A stretch of 64,000 bases of DNA from RGIG3701 sp031553595 (GCA_031553595.1 JAVBLI010000009.1:248001-312000); one strand, 5' to 3'; positions 10,401-20,026 are shown, counted from the stretch's first letter. A program made the numbers and translations. Notes: generated by a model from the letters alone, not told the origin.

Positions 10401-13400
10401 GCAATTGATATAGGGCCAGTGACATGATTTTCTCCAGACAAATGTGCACTTGTTGACAACGAATTGCCATATGTAAAATTCTGTGTACGAGTTGTTATTT
10501 CTGTCTTCAAACTCACATCCTCAATCTGCACACTCATCGCCATGGCGACCTGGAGCTCGAGGGGGAAGGTGGCGTTCAGGCCGCCGGTGCCGTCGTCGGC
10601 GGTGATGGTGAGGGTGACCACGCCGCCGGTGAAGGAGGCGTCGGGTGTAAGGGTCAGGATACGGTTGGCGCCGACGCCGGTGATGGTGCCGACGACTTTG
10701 CCCGCGGCGTTGGTGACCGTGAAGGTGACGTTCTGCGTCGCCAGTTCATCCAGCGCGCCGGCCGGGCCGGGGGCGATGTTCGTCAGAGTGATTTGCGTCG
10801 TGCCGGTGATGGTGATCTTGCCGTCGACAACGTTCGGGCCGAACGCGAAGGTCGGGGCTTGGTTGACCGCCTTGACCACGAGCTGCACCGTGCCGTTGGC
10901 GGTGATGTTCGCATCGTCGATGGTGTTGGTGACGGTGAACGGAATGCTCAGCGTGCCGTTCCAGTAGGCGGGCAGGGTGATGGTCAGATTGCCGCCGGAG
11001 AGTGTTGCGGTGACGCCCGTGGCCGCCCAGTAGGTGTTCAGTAGCGTGACGATCTGGTCGGCATGGAAGTCGAAAGTCAGGCCGCCCTTGCCGCCGGTGG
11101 CCAGGTCGTCCGGGTTGGAAACGTAGCCGTTTTTCAACATCGCTTCCAGGTCGGCGATCGAAATGACATACGTCTGGCCTTCCGTGCCGGCTTTGCCGTT
11201 GCTGTCGTTGAGCACGAGCGTGCCGGTGAGGGTCGGGGCGTCGGCGACGTTGAGGATCGTCAGGCTGACGGCGTTGCCCGTGCTGCTGTCATTGGCGGAA
11301 CCCTTGACGACGGAAACGCTGAACGTGAAGCTGTCGGTGCCGTAGTAGTTGGCGTTGGGCGTGTAAAGGTAAACGCCGTTGGACAGCTCGGTGAGCGTGC
11401 CGTGAAGGATGCCGTTGACGGAGAAAGTGTAGGTCGCGTTGAGGTCGATCTCGGCGATGTACGCCCAGAGGTCGATTTCCAGCGTGGTGTCTTCGTTGAG
11501 CTCCAGGGCCGACGTGGGCCCTTCGACCTCCAGCTCGACCACGGCGCTGACGAAGACGGAACCGGCGATTGCGGCGGAAGTCCGCGTGGAGGACATGTTG
11601 CCCAAAACGCCGAACGCCGTGTCAGTGGCGGTGACGGTGAAGGCGATGGTCGCGTCGAACAGGCCGTCGGCGGGCGTGAAGATGTAAGCCGTGCCTTCGT
11701 CGTTGAGTTCGAACGTACCCTGCGCACACGTGAAGTTGTAGGTGTACTGCCCCGGCGTTTCCCAGTCGGAAAACAGCGCGTCGAGGTCGGAAACCAGGAT
11801 CGTCTTCGTGCCTTTTTCGTTGATCGTGAACTGCAGGTCGGTCGCGACGCCCGTGAACTGCGGGGCCTCGGCGTTGGTGGCCGTGACGTTGAGCGTGATG
11901 GTCGCGGAGGCCGTTTCGGACGGATCGTCCACGTTTTGCAGCACGTACTCAAACGTATACTGGCCGAAGGCGTTACCGGGCAGATTGATCTGAAGCTCAC
12001 TGTCAGAAATTACCACGGCCGTACCGACTTTCGTCGTTCCCTGATAGATGTCGAAGGTCGCGCCGGTCTGCAGGATGAACTGCTTGCCGCTGTCCACCCA
12101 GTTGGACGCGTTTCTCGTGAGGATGTCGGTGATGGGCGCGGGGACGTTCTTGCCGAGGTTGGCCACGAAACTGTTGTAGGTAATGGCCTCGGCATAGCTG
12201 TTGAACTGAATCTGGTTGCCGGTGATGGTGGTGGTACGAACCGTACCTTCCGCGGTGCCGTCGGCCCATGTCGCATAGAGGTAATCCTCTGGGAAGCTGC
12301 CATCGTCGGCTAGGACATAAAAGAAATCGATTACGACACCATCCAGGATCGCCAGGTCGCTGACATCGGACGCGTCCACTTCAAGGAAATTGCCGTTGAG
12401 CGAAAAGACGAGATCGTAAGTCACGCCCCCCACCTCGACGGGAATCGTCTGCGGCGAGCCAGCGGTGACATTGTACGTGGAGCCCTTGTAAATAAGCATT
12501 ACGCTTTGAACGGTGAGCGTCTGCCATGTGTCGTAGGTCTGCAGGTCGTTGGCGGTGAGATCCTTGGACTGGATCGCGTCGCCGTTGACCTGGAAGGGGA
12601 ACGTGTCGGAGACGCCAATCGGGTCGTGATTGACGGCGTAAACGTTGAACGTGAATTCCTGGAGCAGGGAGTTGCCGACGCCGTCGGTGACGTAAACGTT
12701 GATCTTCGCTTCGCCCCATCCACCCTCGGCGAAGGTGCAGGTCAGGATACCGCCGGCGGTGACGGAAGCGGATGTCAGCAGATCGCCGTATGCGGAAATG
12801 AGTGAGCGGCCCCACGAAATGGTCTGGCTCGCGACAGGACCGTCGCCCATGCCGCTGTAAGTGGCCTGGATGTCGTTGTAATCGAAGAAGCTGTTGAGGT
12901 CGACGGTGAGCGTCCGCGTTCCGGCGACACGCTCGTTCATGACGTCGGCCACGGCGGCGAGGACGTCTTCCTTGAGGGCCAGCGTCGGGACGTAGTTCTT
13001 ATAAACGACGGTGAAATTCCTGGTCAGCGTTTCGATGTTCTGGGCGTTGTCGCCTTCGCCGTCGAAAATGGCTTTGTCGGCGACGGTGACGGAAAGCTCG
13101 CCTCCGCCGTAATAGTTCACCGGCGGCGTCCAATAGTATTTGCCGTCGACCAGCGTGATGCCGCCGTTGTCGAGGTTGTATGTCTGACCGGCATACGTGA
13201 TGCTGACGCCGGAAAGCTCGAGCTGGGTGAACGGCGTTTCGTTGTCGATGATCAGCTTGCTGAAGTCGATTTCCATGGCGCCGGCGGTCTGGCCGGTGTA
13301 GTACATGTCGACGGTCAGGGCCTGGCCGGTAACCCATCTCGGTTTGGTGTTGCCCTTGCTGTAAATCGCGTCGAAAGCGCCCGTGATGCTCTCGCCGTAG

Positions 13401-16400
13401 GTGTCGGTCGCGGTGGCGCTGACCCGCACGGAGGCACGCGTGGCGTCGTCGATCAATTCCTTGAAGATAAGTGTCACTTTGCCGGTGGTCGTGCTGAAAT
13501 ACCAGTCCACCAGGGCGCCGTAGCTGTCGGTTACACTGACATCGTAAAGCAGGCTGTCACCGTCGAGCAGGTCGGCATCGGTGAAGAAGTCGCTGAGCTC
13601 GATTTCCATCGTGCTTCCGTCGGAAGCGGGCTGGGTCTGGTCGCCGATGATGCCGCCGTCGATCGTCGGGGCGGTGTTGCGCGTGACGACGATCGTGTAC
13701 TCGGCGCTTGTGTTACCGGCTTCGTCGACCACGACGACGATGAATTCGTTCACGCCCCAGTCCAGCGCGATCTGCGTGATGCTGCCGTCGCCGAAGGTGA
13801 AGGTGTGGTAGCCGTCGTCGATGGTCGAGAGGGTTTCGGAAATGCAGACGCCGCCGGAATACAGGTAGTATTTCACCGGGTTGGCGTCGGTGGACCAGAC
13901 CTTGATGCTGGTCGTGGGGTCGTAAGTGTAGTTGGTAACGCCGGCGATCGGCGCCGTGCCGGTGGTCGCGGAGAGTTCGTAATCGTCGACGGTCGGCGCG
14001 ATGGTGTCGACGACGACGGTGATCTCGGCACACCGCGCGGTCGTGTTGCCGGCCGCGTCGATCGTCCGGGCACTGAAGGTGTACTCGCCGTCGGCCAACT
14101 CGGTTTCCGGCACGAACGTGTATTTACCGTTGACGAAATCGGCGGCCGGGATGCTCGCGATAACCACGCTGCCGCGGTAAATCTGCACCCAAAAATCGCC
14201 CTGGCCCAGCTCGGTCGAGGAAAGGGTGACGACGACCGCCGGGGTGGTGTCCTGGGTGTATCGCGGTGAGGACGTGATGAAGTCGACCGTGATTTCCGGC
14301 GCCACGTTGTCCAGCACGAAGGTGTAAGTGACGGCTCCGCTGTTCTCGGTAGACACGTTGCCCACGGCGTCGCGGCCCCAGATTTTCAGGACGTACGTGC
14401 CGTCTTCCAGCGACGTGATGTCTTCGCCGGCCGCTATCAGAAGCGCCAGGACGTCGATCGTCACCGCGTCGCCGCTGGTCATGGAAAGATAACCGGAAAT
14501 GTCGTATCTTTCCTCGTTATAATACAGCGCGCCGTAAATTTCGAGGATTTCGGAGATGTCGTAAATCTGGCCGTGGATGACGAACGTGCCGCCCTGGCTG
14601 TGGGTGTAGTAGGTGTTGTTGGCGGTGTCGTTCTGGAAGCCGCCGGGAGCCAGCGAGATGGTGTCGACGGTCGGGGCCATGTCGTCTTTGGTGAAGGTGA
14701 CGTCGAAGGTCTGCTCAGCCTTTTCGCCGTCCTTGTCGGTGGCGAAGAGCGTGACCGTGCCTGTCAGACGGACTTGTCCGTCGGGAATGGCGTTGAACAC
14801 GATCGTCAGCTTCGTGCCGGTAAGCGTGACACTGGCCACGGCGTTGCCGCTGGTTTCGTAGGTGTATGTCAGCGAATCGCCCTTGCTGATGTTCGCGTCG
14901 GCAAACAGCGGGTAGTCGGTCAGGTCGATCTCCATCGTCGTGCCTTCCTGCTCGGCCCACGTCAGGGCGGCCAACTCGTTGACCACTGTCGGCGCGTTAT
15001 TCATCCACAACTTGACCGAATCGGAATCGGTATGGTTGCCGGCCGCGTCGGTGACACGGACGTAAAAAATGTTCTCACCGTATTCCAGCGCGATGTCCGA
15101 AAACTTGCCGTCGGCATAAACAGCAGTGGTTGCGGTGCCGTTTCGGTAGAGCACGTAGGTCAGCGTCGTCGCGTCGGTGGCGGTGATGAAAAGATTCACC
15201 GTCGGGTCGTCGGTGTAGACCGTGTTGGCGATGGCGCCGTTGGGACGGGTTTTCGGATTGGCATCGTGCGAAAGTTGGGCAGTGATGGTTGGGTCGGTCG
15301 AGTCGACGCGGATGGTGGTTTCGGAAACGTTGCTCTCGTCGAAGTTGCCGGCCAGGTCGATCGAACGGACATAGAACGTATACTCGCCGTCGGGAATGAC
15401 GTTGATCGTGACACTCACGGAACCGGCGTCGATGTCCGCCTGCGTCAGCGCCGCGGTGCCCAGCAAAACGCGGGTTGAGCCGTTGCTGCGCCAGATCTGG
15501 ACGAAATCGCCGACGGTGGCTTTCGTTTTGTCGAAGGTTGCGGTCATTGTTGTCGGGGATGTGGCCAGCAGGGCACCGGAGGAAATTTCCGGCTTGAACA
15601 GCGGAGCCTCGCGGTCGATGGTTACCGTAATGGTGGACGGGGAACCCTCGGCGTGCGTGTTGTTGAAGACGTCGGTGGCCCACATTTTCAGCACGTATTC
15701 GCCATCCGCGAAACCGCCGGCGGGAATGGTGAGGCCCATCGCCTCAAACGCCGCGGCCACGTCCAGCGTGAACGTGCTGGTGGCGGCATTATAAGTATAA
15801 TAGTCGGAATTCGTCAGCATGTCGGCGATCGTCAGCGTCGTGCCGTTGTATGTGAACGTACCGTGGGCGGAGGCGATTTCGGATTTGTCGTAAATCTTGC
15901 CGGTGATGAGGAAGCCGGTGCTGGCGTTGAGCGCGGCGTTGGTGATCAGGTCGGTCTTCTGGGATTCCATCCAGGGGCCGTCCCACGCGTTGAGTTCGCC
16001 GGTGGGAGTGTCGACGGAAACGCCGGCGCCGTTGGTGATCCGCACATCGGTGAGCTCCGGGGCCACGCTGTCGGTGATGATGTCGGTGGTGATACGCACG
16101 CCGTCGAGCGTCGTCAGATAGTAGTTCGGCACAACCAGCAGGCTGACTTCGGCGCTGTCGATTTTGCCGTTGGTGTTGATGTCGTAGCGGGCGTCGTAGT
16201 AATTATTGCGGTAGAGGTCGATTCCATAGGCCTGGAGCATGGTTTTGGCCAGGCCGGACGAGAAGCCGTTGGCCTGCAGCGCGGCGGCTTCGACCGTACG
16301 CCACTCCGTCTCGGAAACGATTCCGTCGCCGTTGGCATCGCCGGCCAGCTGGACGTAAATGGTGTAGTCGCCGGAAGTGTTCCCTTCGGACTGCACCAGC

Positions 16401-16780
16401 AGGGTGTACTGCTGGTTGAGCACCAGGCGGGCCAGGGCGTAGCTGGCGGTGCCGTTGTAATTCATGTGGGAGAACAGGATTTCGCCGTTCTGGGCGTTCA
16501 CCAGAGACATCTGCCCCGGGTCGAGCGTCGAGCCGTCGGCGGCTTCGACCCGAATCTGCACCACCGCGGCGGCGTCGGCGGGAGCTTTAGCCGCCGAGAG
16601 TTTTATCTGGATTTCGTCCTGAAACGAGCTGTCGATCGTTCCTGTCGCGAAAGGAACGGCAGACAACAAATGCCGCTGCTCAAGTTGCTCCATGTGAAAC
16701 GACCGGGGCTGAAGACTGCCCGGCTTGGAATTGTTCATGGACTGATTTCTCTTCGAAATTTTGGAAGCGTTCTTTTTCAT
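7409..16780 (-). CDS. 3123-residue LEPR-XLL protein: Ig/cadherin-like repeats, cohesin-like modules, dockerin, metalloprotease
   Basis: The N-terminus has MEQLEQRHLLSA (about residues 30-41), the planctomycete LEPR-XLL motif. Next comes a calcium-loop pair (DANGDGIVSETE and DINTNGKIDSAE, ~150-205) resembling a divergent dockerin/EF-hand. A long tail of Ig-like and cadherin-like beta repeats fills ~230-2080. Two segments look cohesin-like (~2340-2450 and ~2548-2680; 'YYVEVWMQ' and 'YYVNLWVN' openings). A clear type I dockerin follows (DINDDGKVDIYDL ~2690 and DFNNSGKIDIYDL ~2724). A metzincin-like peptidase domain carries HELGHALGF at ~2864-2872. The last ~200 residues are Ala/Glu/Asp-rich. It is probably a secreted or cell-surface protease or scaffold, or both. 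Codons for ~2083-2497 are clearly poorer in G+C than their neighbours. Cohesin calls are by eye only; dockerin and protease motifs are firm. Confidence 0.9.
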   Translation of the reverse strand: MKKNASKISKRNQSMNNSKPGSLQPRSFHMEQLEQRHLLSAVPFATGTIDSSFQDEIQIKLSAAKAPADAAAVVQIRVEAADGSTLDPGQMSLVNAQNGEILFSHMNYNGTASYALARLVLNQQYTLLVQSEGNTSGDYTIYVQLAGDANGDGIVSETEWRTVEAAALQANGFSSGLAKTMLQAYGIDLYRNNYYDARYDINTNGKIDSAEVSLLVVPNYYLTTLDGVRITTDIITDSVAPELTDVRITNGAGVSVDTPTGELNAWDGPWMESQKTDLITNAALNASTGFLITGKIYDKSEIASAHGTFTYNGTTLTIADMLTNSDYYTYNAATSTFTLDVAAAFEAMGLTIPAGGFADGEYVLKMWATDVFNNTHAEGSPSTITVTIDREAPLFKPEISSGALLATSPTTMTATFDKTKATVGDFVQIWRSNGSTRVLLGTAALTQADIDAGSVSVTINVIPDGEYTFYVRSIDLAGNFDESNVSETTIRVDSTDPTITAQLSHDANPKTRPNGAIANTVYTDDPTVNLFITATDATTLTYVLYRNGTATTAVYADGKFSDIALEYGENIFYVRVTDAAGNHTDSDSVKLWMNNAPTVVNELAALTWAEQEGTTMEIDLTDYPLFADANISKGDSLTYTYETSGNAVASVTLTGTKLTIVFNAIPDGQVRLTGTVTLFATDKDGEKAEQTFDVTFTKDDMAPTVDTISLAPGGFQNDTANNTYYTHSQGGTFVIHGQIYDISEILEIYGALYYNEERYDISGYLSMTSGDAVTIDVLALLIAAGEDITSLEDGTYVLKIWGRDAVGNVSTENSGAVTYTFVLDNVAPEITVDFITSSPRYTQDTTPAVVVTLSSTELGQGDFWVQIYRGSVVIASIPAADFVNGKYTFVPETELADGEYTFSARTIDAAGNTTARCAEITVVVDTIAPTVDDYELSATTGTAPIAGVTNYTYDPTTSIKVWSTDANPVKYYLYSGGVCISETLSTIDDGYHTFTFGDGSITQIALDWGVNEFIVVVVDEAGNTSAEYTIVVTRNTAPTIDGGIIGDQTQPASDGSTMEIELSDFFTDADLLDGDSLLYDVSVTDSYGALVDWYFSTTTGKVTLIFKELIDDATRASVRVSATATDTYGESITGAFDAIYSKGNTKPRWVTGQALTVDMYYTGQTAGAMEIDFSKLIIDNETPFTQLELSGVSITYAGQTYNLDNGGITLVDGKYYWTPPVNYYGGGELSVTVADKAIFDGEGDNAQNIETLTRNFTVVYKNYVPTLALKEDVLAAVADVMNERVAGTRTLTVDLNSFFDYNDIQATYSGMGDGPVASQTISWGRSLISAYGDLLTSASVTAGGILTCTFAEGGWGEAKINVYVTDGVGNSLLQEFTFNVYAVNHDPIGVSDTFPFQVNGDAIQSKDLTANDLQTYDTWQTLTVQSVMLIYKGSTYNVTAGSPQTIPVEVGGVTYDLVFSLNGNFLEVDASDVSDLAILDGVVIDFFYVLADDGSFPEDYLYATWADGTAEGTVRTTTITGNQIQFNSYAEAITYNSFVANLGKNVPAPITDILTRNASNWVDSGKQFILQTGATFDIYQGTTKVGTAVVISDSELQINLPGNAFGQYTFEYVLQNVDDPSETASATITLNVTATNAEAPQFTGVATDLQFTINEKGTKTILVSDLDALFSDWETPGQYTYNFTCAQGTFELNDEGTAYIFTPADGLFDATIAFTVTATDTAFGVLGNMSSTRTSAAIAGSVFVSAVVELEVEGPTSALELNEDTTLEIDLWAYIAEIDLNATYTFSVNGILHGTLTELSNGVYLYTPNANYYGTDSFTFSVSVVKGSANDSSTGNAVSLTILNVADAPTLTGTLVLNDSNGKAGTEGQTYVISIADLEAMLKNGYVSNPDDLATGGKGGLTFDFHADQIVTLLNTYWAATGVTATLSGGNLTITLPAYWNGTLSIPFTVTNTIDDANITANGTVQLVVKAVNQAPTFAFGPNVVDGKITITGTTQITLTNIAPGPAGALDELATQNVTFTVTNAAGKVVGTITGVGANRILTLTPDASFTGGVVTLTITADDGTGGLNATFPLELQVAMAMSVQIEDVSLKTEITTRTQNFTYGNSLSTSAHLSGENHVTGPISIAVNSALKQGMSFSVNSMMPENIISDMLQGLSYSRNGYDFVLTADGIVGDTGLTALNVTFPDGTQLAAGTKFEGYSSEQLTIASYSLNEAAFLDPSYAGLVKTVNMGAAITGIDASNLPSGTYIKDISYSGSTLKIEYHPYSPAQVRKPVEITVTVDGADIPVMISIDYDQPLQYYLRVVSNLVTTKNGGGQISNLNHPDEVSIKVGQDYYVEVWMQNENPIFGTMFWAQYNEYYQSTILEIYGSYLSEDNPELTITMGETLEGYSQASNWSGDSSLEMDADGFTLKEMSTLAMLESQIYGSKMDGHYARIGYFVIKASSTGSFTLTVSAAGGGGDNPGGTSTLALTSTTPNPDTPGEKLQYFEESNYDPSQVGYQKITIHAVNSLSIYGTQSARETVVDGSGVYMTVSKDKTAPAKVDALPANEQWLTEWDTYYVNLWVNTQDPNVNLESLLFDLAYNGKYITATGIEYTDAIAGLMASFNSADGTVTGIGGKLLAELTNEDGFILIGRVKMESLKGDNVPAATVGAVKTGLTLDNITLFDKSGESLTPNTRVYVNTNVYAVVYDINDDGKVDIYDLISFAKNYGDKSVDSLNPVTWALDFNNSGKIDIYDLIQFAKNYGARQGGNQTIVYPEGFMQRWIGSQFLTTGDASVAEMLDVVVRQWQDALGEQFQLDVQIIVREIGDSTLGETVLVSLDNAGKPAVAVIYLDASALGLGWYVGTDATQLADSGRYDLYTVLAHELGHALGFNPLYTGFIDTLDASKQSYTDDNGDRHVLMVGSDHLWDENDLMYYQIAPGVRKEISPLDAEIVAKARANGGELKQVQKIAILGESNVMEIELAVTDVTTITASVAVLDESAPAAVENAPISEASAFVSVENAPAAVVEVPVMTIAVASTVVDQAAWTQTLEEKVVADIQREAQLLTAAAMLAQDDDAPAITPAAEADSLEWLDLSAKAPIIAPLATAQTVAADLLLGEWENFLNDDDGGPDALDVTLDAE

Positions 16781-17411
16781 CGTCTTTCGTTCCAGTACAA
16801 AAAAATTACGGAAATGCTTTCACAAAATACGGTCCCCATCATGTTCCGGCAGCCAAGGCGCTCAGATAAATGGAAGGAAGATTGTTAAGCATGTTCTCGG
16901 AATAAGACAAACGTTAATTATTGATTGCCCATTCGCTGATACCATTATATTATATCACAAGGAAAATATTTTGGAGCAGCAGCAGGCGTCATGATTCACA
17001 AAATCGGTATAACCCTATCATTGTTATCGTCCAGACATATATACTAACTACGCAAAATAATTTTTTTTGTCGAAATTTTTTCTAAATATCCGCGATTATC
17101 TTGTTTATGACAGGATTTTTTGGCAAAAATTTCGGATGCCGAAAAACGGATCGGCCAAGGAAACAGGGTAAAGTATGCCGGCTGTATAATCGGAGTTTTT
17201 GATCGCATATTGCGCATATTTTTTATTTTAACACACTGTGGATGTTTTCGCAAGTATTTTCGGAAAAACGAGACAAATCGTTGCCTTTGGGTTAATTATC
17301 ACTACCGGACTTACCGATGTAAAAGGTAATACTGGAGCTTTCGGCATAGGCAGGATATTTTATATAATCGCCGGAGTTGCCGGTTTAGGTAGAATTTTAA
17401 GGAAATGTGTC
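16781..17411. other. AT-rich divergent intergenic region, 631 bp
   Basis: This gap separates the divergent giant protease gene and the porin gene and is much more AT-rich than either. It should hold both promoters. TATAAT hexamers occur on the plus strand at 17185-17190 and 17363-17368, but neither has a good -35 partner. I recognise no RNA gene or coding sequence. Confidence 0.4.
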
Positions 17412-19058
17412 ATGAAAACGCTTTGCACTCGGGTAACGGCTTTCCTGCTTTTGGGCAGCATTTTTGTTGCGAATATGGCGTTGGGCCAGGGTTATTCTTC
17501 GGTTTATCCGTCATCGTCGTCGTCCGCGGCAGTGGGGTATTCGGACCATGCCGGCAATCGTTACCAGTCCTATTTTCCGCGGACGGGTTCGGAAGCGGAT
17601 GTGGACGCGGCGATTTCCAACCAGCAGGCGAAAAATAATTACATTCCCGCCAGTTACGGGGCGGTTTATGGCGGAGCCGAGACGGCTTCCCCGGCCGCCG
17701 CGCAGGGGTACACGGATTACGGCCAGCCGTATGCGGATTACAGTCAGGGTTACGCCCAGGGGTATCCCGGATACGGCGCGGCGGCTCAGGATGAAGTTTA
17801 CAGCGGGTGCGGCCCGGAAGGCGGCTGTGCGGACACGTCGTGCGGGCTGATTCTGCCGCAGCTTAACCATCATCCCTGTGCGTACGCCGGTGGGAATTTG
17901 TTGGGCCCGGGCTCCTTTTTCCTGGACGGATACCTCGCCCAGAGCCTGACCTGGGGAAGCAGCGGACGTGACAACCATCCCCAAGCGATGAATGACCGCG
18001 GAAACGGTTATCAAATGAACCAGCTGTACCTGTCCCTGGGGCGTTCGATCGCCCGGGAGAGCTGCTGGGCGGTGGGCGGCCAGGTGGATTTCATGTTCGG
18101 AACCGACTATTATTATATGCAGTCGCGCGGCCTGGAAACCACCCGCTACGGTCATCCCCGCTGGAACGGTACGTCGGACACCATGACCGGCCGCGGATAC
18201 GCCAACGAATACGGCGTGGCCCTGCCGCAAGCGTTTTTCGAGGTTTATTCGCCGTGGCTGCAGGGAATCAGCGTGAAAGTGGGGCATTTCTACTCGCCCA
18301 TGGGTTACGAATCCATGATGCCGACGCAGAATTTCTTCTTCTCGCACTCCTACACCAGCATTTACGGCCTGCCCACCAGCATGACGGGCGTGATGACCAC
18401 CACGCGGATTTCCCAGTGCATGAATCTCGTGCTCGGCGGTGTCAACGGATGGAACGGCAGCGAAACCGTCAATAACGACTGGTCATTCGTCGCCGGAATC
18501 ACGCTGGACAGCTACGACCAGCGGTTTTCACTGGCCGCCATGGTCATGACCGGCAAACAGGATATCGGCCTCTACGGCATGCACCGCTACGCCTGGGATG
18601 ATTACCCCATGGACAGCGACTGGGTGACGGTCTTCAACCTCCAGGCGAAATGGCGGATTACGCGATGCCTCACCTACGCCGTGGATTTCGTGGCGGGCAC
18701 GGGCAAACGTGACCAGGCTCCCGACTGGAATGCCGAAACCGCCAACTGGTTTGGTCTCTCCAACTACCTGTTCTACCAGATCAACGACTGCTGGGCCGTC
18801 GGCACGCGCTTCGAATGGTTTAACGACCCGCAGGACACCATGATCATCGGCACCGACTCCGGCAACGAAGCGAATTACTTCGCGTGGACGGTCGGTGCGA
18901 AATGGACGCCGCTGTCCTGGCTGACCGTCCGACCGGAATTCCGCTGGGATTACAGCGACTACAAACAGACCTACAACGGAAAAACCTACCGGGCCTACGA
19001 TCACGGCGACGACTGCTCGCAGTTCACCTTCGGCGTGGACGCGATCATAAGATTCTAA
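17412..19058 (+). CDS. Outer-membrane beta-barrel porin, BBP2-like
   Basis: The 548-residue product starts at MKTLCTRVTAFLLLGSIF, a signal peptide ending near ALGQG. An AAGGA ribosome site lies just upstream, so this ATG is preferred over in-frame codons from 17238. A low-complexity Ser/Tyr/Ala/Gln-rich stretch (~25-130) leads into a barrel with the features of the BBP2/OmpL-like porin family: alternating aromatic beta strands, 'GQVDFMFGTDYYY', 'VKVGHFYSPMGYE', and a C-terminal phenylalanine (DAIIRF) typical of outer-membrane insertion. In planctomycetes such proteins are proposed outer-membrane channels. It has a terminator directly after it and appears to be a single-gene unit. Confidence 0.85.
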   Translation: MKTLCTRVTAFLLLGSIFVANMALGQGYSSVYPSSSSSAAVGYSDHAGNRYQSYFPRTGSEADVDAAISNQQAKNNYIPASYGAVYGGAETASPAAAQGYTDYGQPYADYSQGYAQGYPGYGAAAQDEVYSGCGPEGGCADTSCGLILPQLNHHPCAYAGGNLLGPGSFFLDGYLAQSLTWGSSGRDNHPQAMNDRGNGYQMNQLYLSLGRSIARESCWAVGGQVDFMFGTDYYYMQSRGLETTRYGHPRWNGTSDTMTGRGYANEYGVALPQAFFEVYSPWLQGISVKVGHFYSPMGYESMMPTQNFFFSHSYTSIYGLPTSMTGVMTTTRISQCMNLVLGGVNGWNGSETVNNDWSFVAGITLDSYDQRFSLAAMVMTGKQDIGLYGMHRYAWDDYPMDSDWVTVFNLQAKWRITRCLTYAVDFVAGTGKRDQAPDWNAETANWFGLSNYLFYQINDCWAVGTRFEWFNDPQDTMIIGTDSGNEANYFAWTVGAKWTPLSWLTVRPEFRWDYSDYKQTYNGKTYRAYDHGDDCSQFTFGVDAIIRF

Positions 19059-19080
19059 ACGAATTCACTGGAACATCTAA

Positions 19081-19118
19081 AAAAAGTCGGGCGAACACAG
19101 CGTTCCACCGGCTTTTTT
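19081..19118 (+). terminator. Terminator after the porin gene
   Basis: Stem AAAAAGTCGG (19081-19090) pairs with CCGGCTTTTT (19108-19117) with one G.T pair and a 17-nt loop, then T. It begins 22 bp after the porin stop. Confidence 0.7.
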
Positions 19119-19164
19119 GCTTTTAAATCTTGCGTCGTTCCAAAATTTCACCGGACAAAAAACA

Positions 19165-19217
19165 GAAGCTGAAAACAGCCGCCGGGAATGGAACGAAGCG
19201 GAATGACCGGATCGAAC
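19165..19217. repeat. Interspersed palindromic repeat family 1, copy 1 (left arm)
   Basis: The run 'AACAGCCGCCGGGAATGGAA...GACCGGAT' matches the left arms of the copies at 44902-45010 and 55738-55893. The right arm here is missing or degenerate and would fall in the 3' end of the CPBP gene (weak match at 19242-19254). It sits between convergent genes. Confidence 0.6.
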
Positions 19218-19237
19218 CGCTGGAAATTTTCCCGCTT

Positions 19238-19981
19238 TTACCTGGCCATTCCGCTGAGAATCCAGAATCCGATCGTGAAAATGGCGACGTCCGGGCCGAT
19301 ATGGCTCAGCCAGGCACCGGTGATGCGGCCGGATTTTTCGTATAAAAACGCCCACAGCCCTCCGCCGACCGCCACGCCCAACGACGCGAGGTACGTGATG
19401 GGGGACGTCCAACCGAAATAAATGCCGAGAATCAAAACGTGGTGGGCCATGAACACCACGGAGCTCAGCACGCATGCCGCAGGGAAGCGAAGCAGGCGAC
19501 GCAGATTTCCGAACACAAACCACCGCCAGTAATATTCCTCCAAAAACGAGTGGCCCAGCGAGTAAAACACACCCAGCAGCAGGAAAATCGGCGGCGAAAC
19601 CACGCCAAACGTCTTCATCCGCGCGTGAATCGCCCCCGCCGGCCCGGCCATCCAAGGCGCCTCGTGCATCCACACGCAATACGCGCCGAGCATCATCGCG
19701 CAAATAATCGCACCAGTGGCTAAACCAAGAAAAACATCCTTTTTCGGCGAAAATTCCGGCGTATTCGCCTCCCGCCATCCGGCTCGCTGTCCCCGAAGCA
19801 CGACGCAAGTTGCGCAAACCGCCAAAAACGGCAACGAAAATTGCAGCACCTTCCCGGCCCCGTAAAAAATCTTCGCCTCCGCCGCCAGTCCCCATCCCGG
19901 CAGTAGGACGAAATAAAACAACGTTAGGATGGTCGGAAAAACCATCGCGAAAATCAATAAAAAGAAGGTTTTCTTTTGCAT
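19238..19981 (-). CDS. CPBP-family intramembrane glutamic endopeptidase (CAAX protease/Abi type)
   Basis: The 247-residue polytopic membrane protein has the motifs of the CPBP/Rce1 family: EEYYWR (148-153) for the catalytic Glu pair and Arg, MAHH (178-181) and SHIGPD (226-231). About seven hydrophobic segments are visible. Bacterial members cleave membrane-associated substrates or act in peptide maturation or immunity; the substrate here is unknown and no bacteriocin genes are nearby. No clear ribosome-binding site precedes the ATG. Confidence 0.8.
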   Translation of the reverse strand: MQKKTFFLLIFAMVFPTILTLFYFVLLPGWGLAAEAKIFYGAGKVLQFSLPFLAVCATCVVLRGQRAGWREANTPEFSPKKDVFLGLATGAIICAMMLGAYCVWMHEAPWMAGPAGAIHARMKTFGVVSPPIFLLLGVFYSLGHSFLEEYYWRWFVFGNLRRLLRFPAACVLSSVVFMAHHVLILGIYFGWTSPITYLASLGVAVGGGLWAFLYEKSGRITGAWLSHIGPDVAIFTIGFWILSGMAR

Positions 19982-20026
19982 GGATATAAATTTATGGTGT
20001 GTTTTAGTAAAATTCCCATGTAGCGG

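Noticed and set aside
7412..16138. Many reading frames opposite or alongside the two giant genes (for example plus-strand frames of 300-650 codons)
   Set aside because: They lie entirely inside the high-G+C giant genes in other frames, and their translations are low complexity (Val/Gly/Arg-rich) without motifs or ribosome sites.
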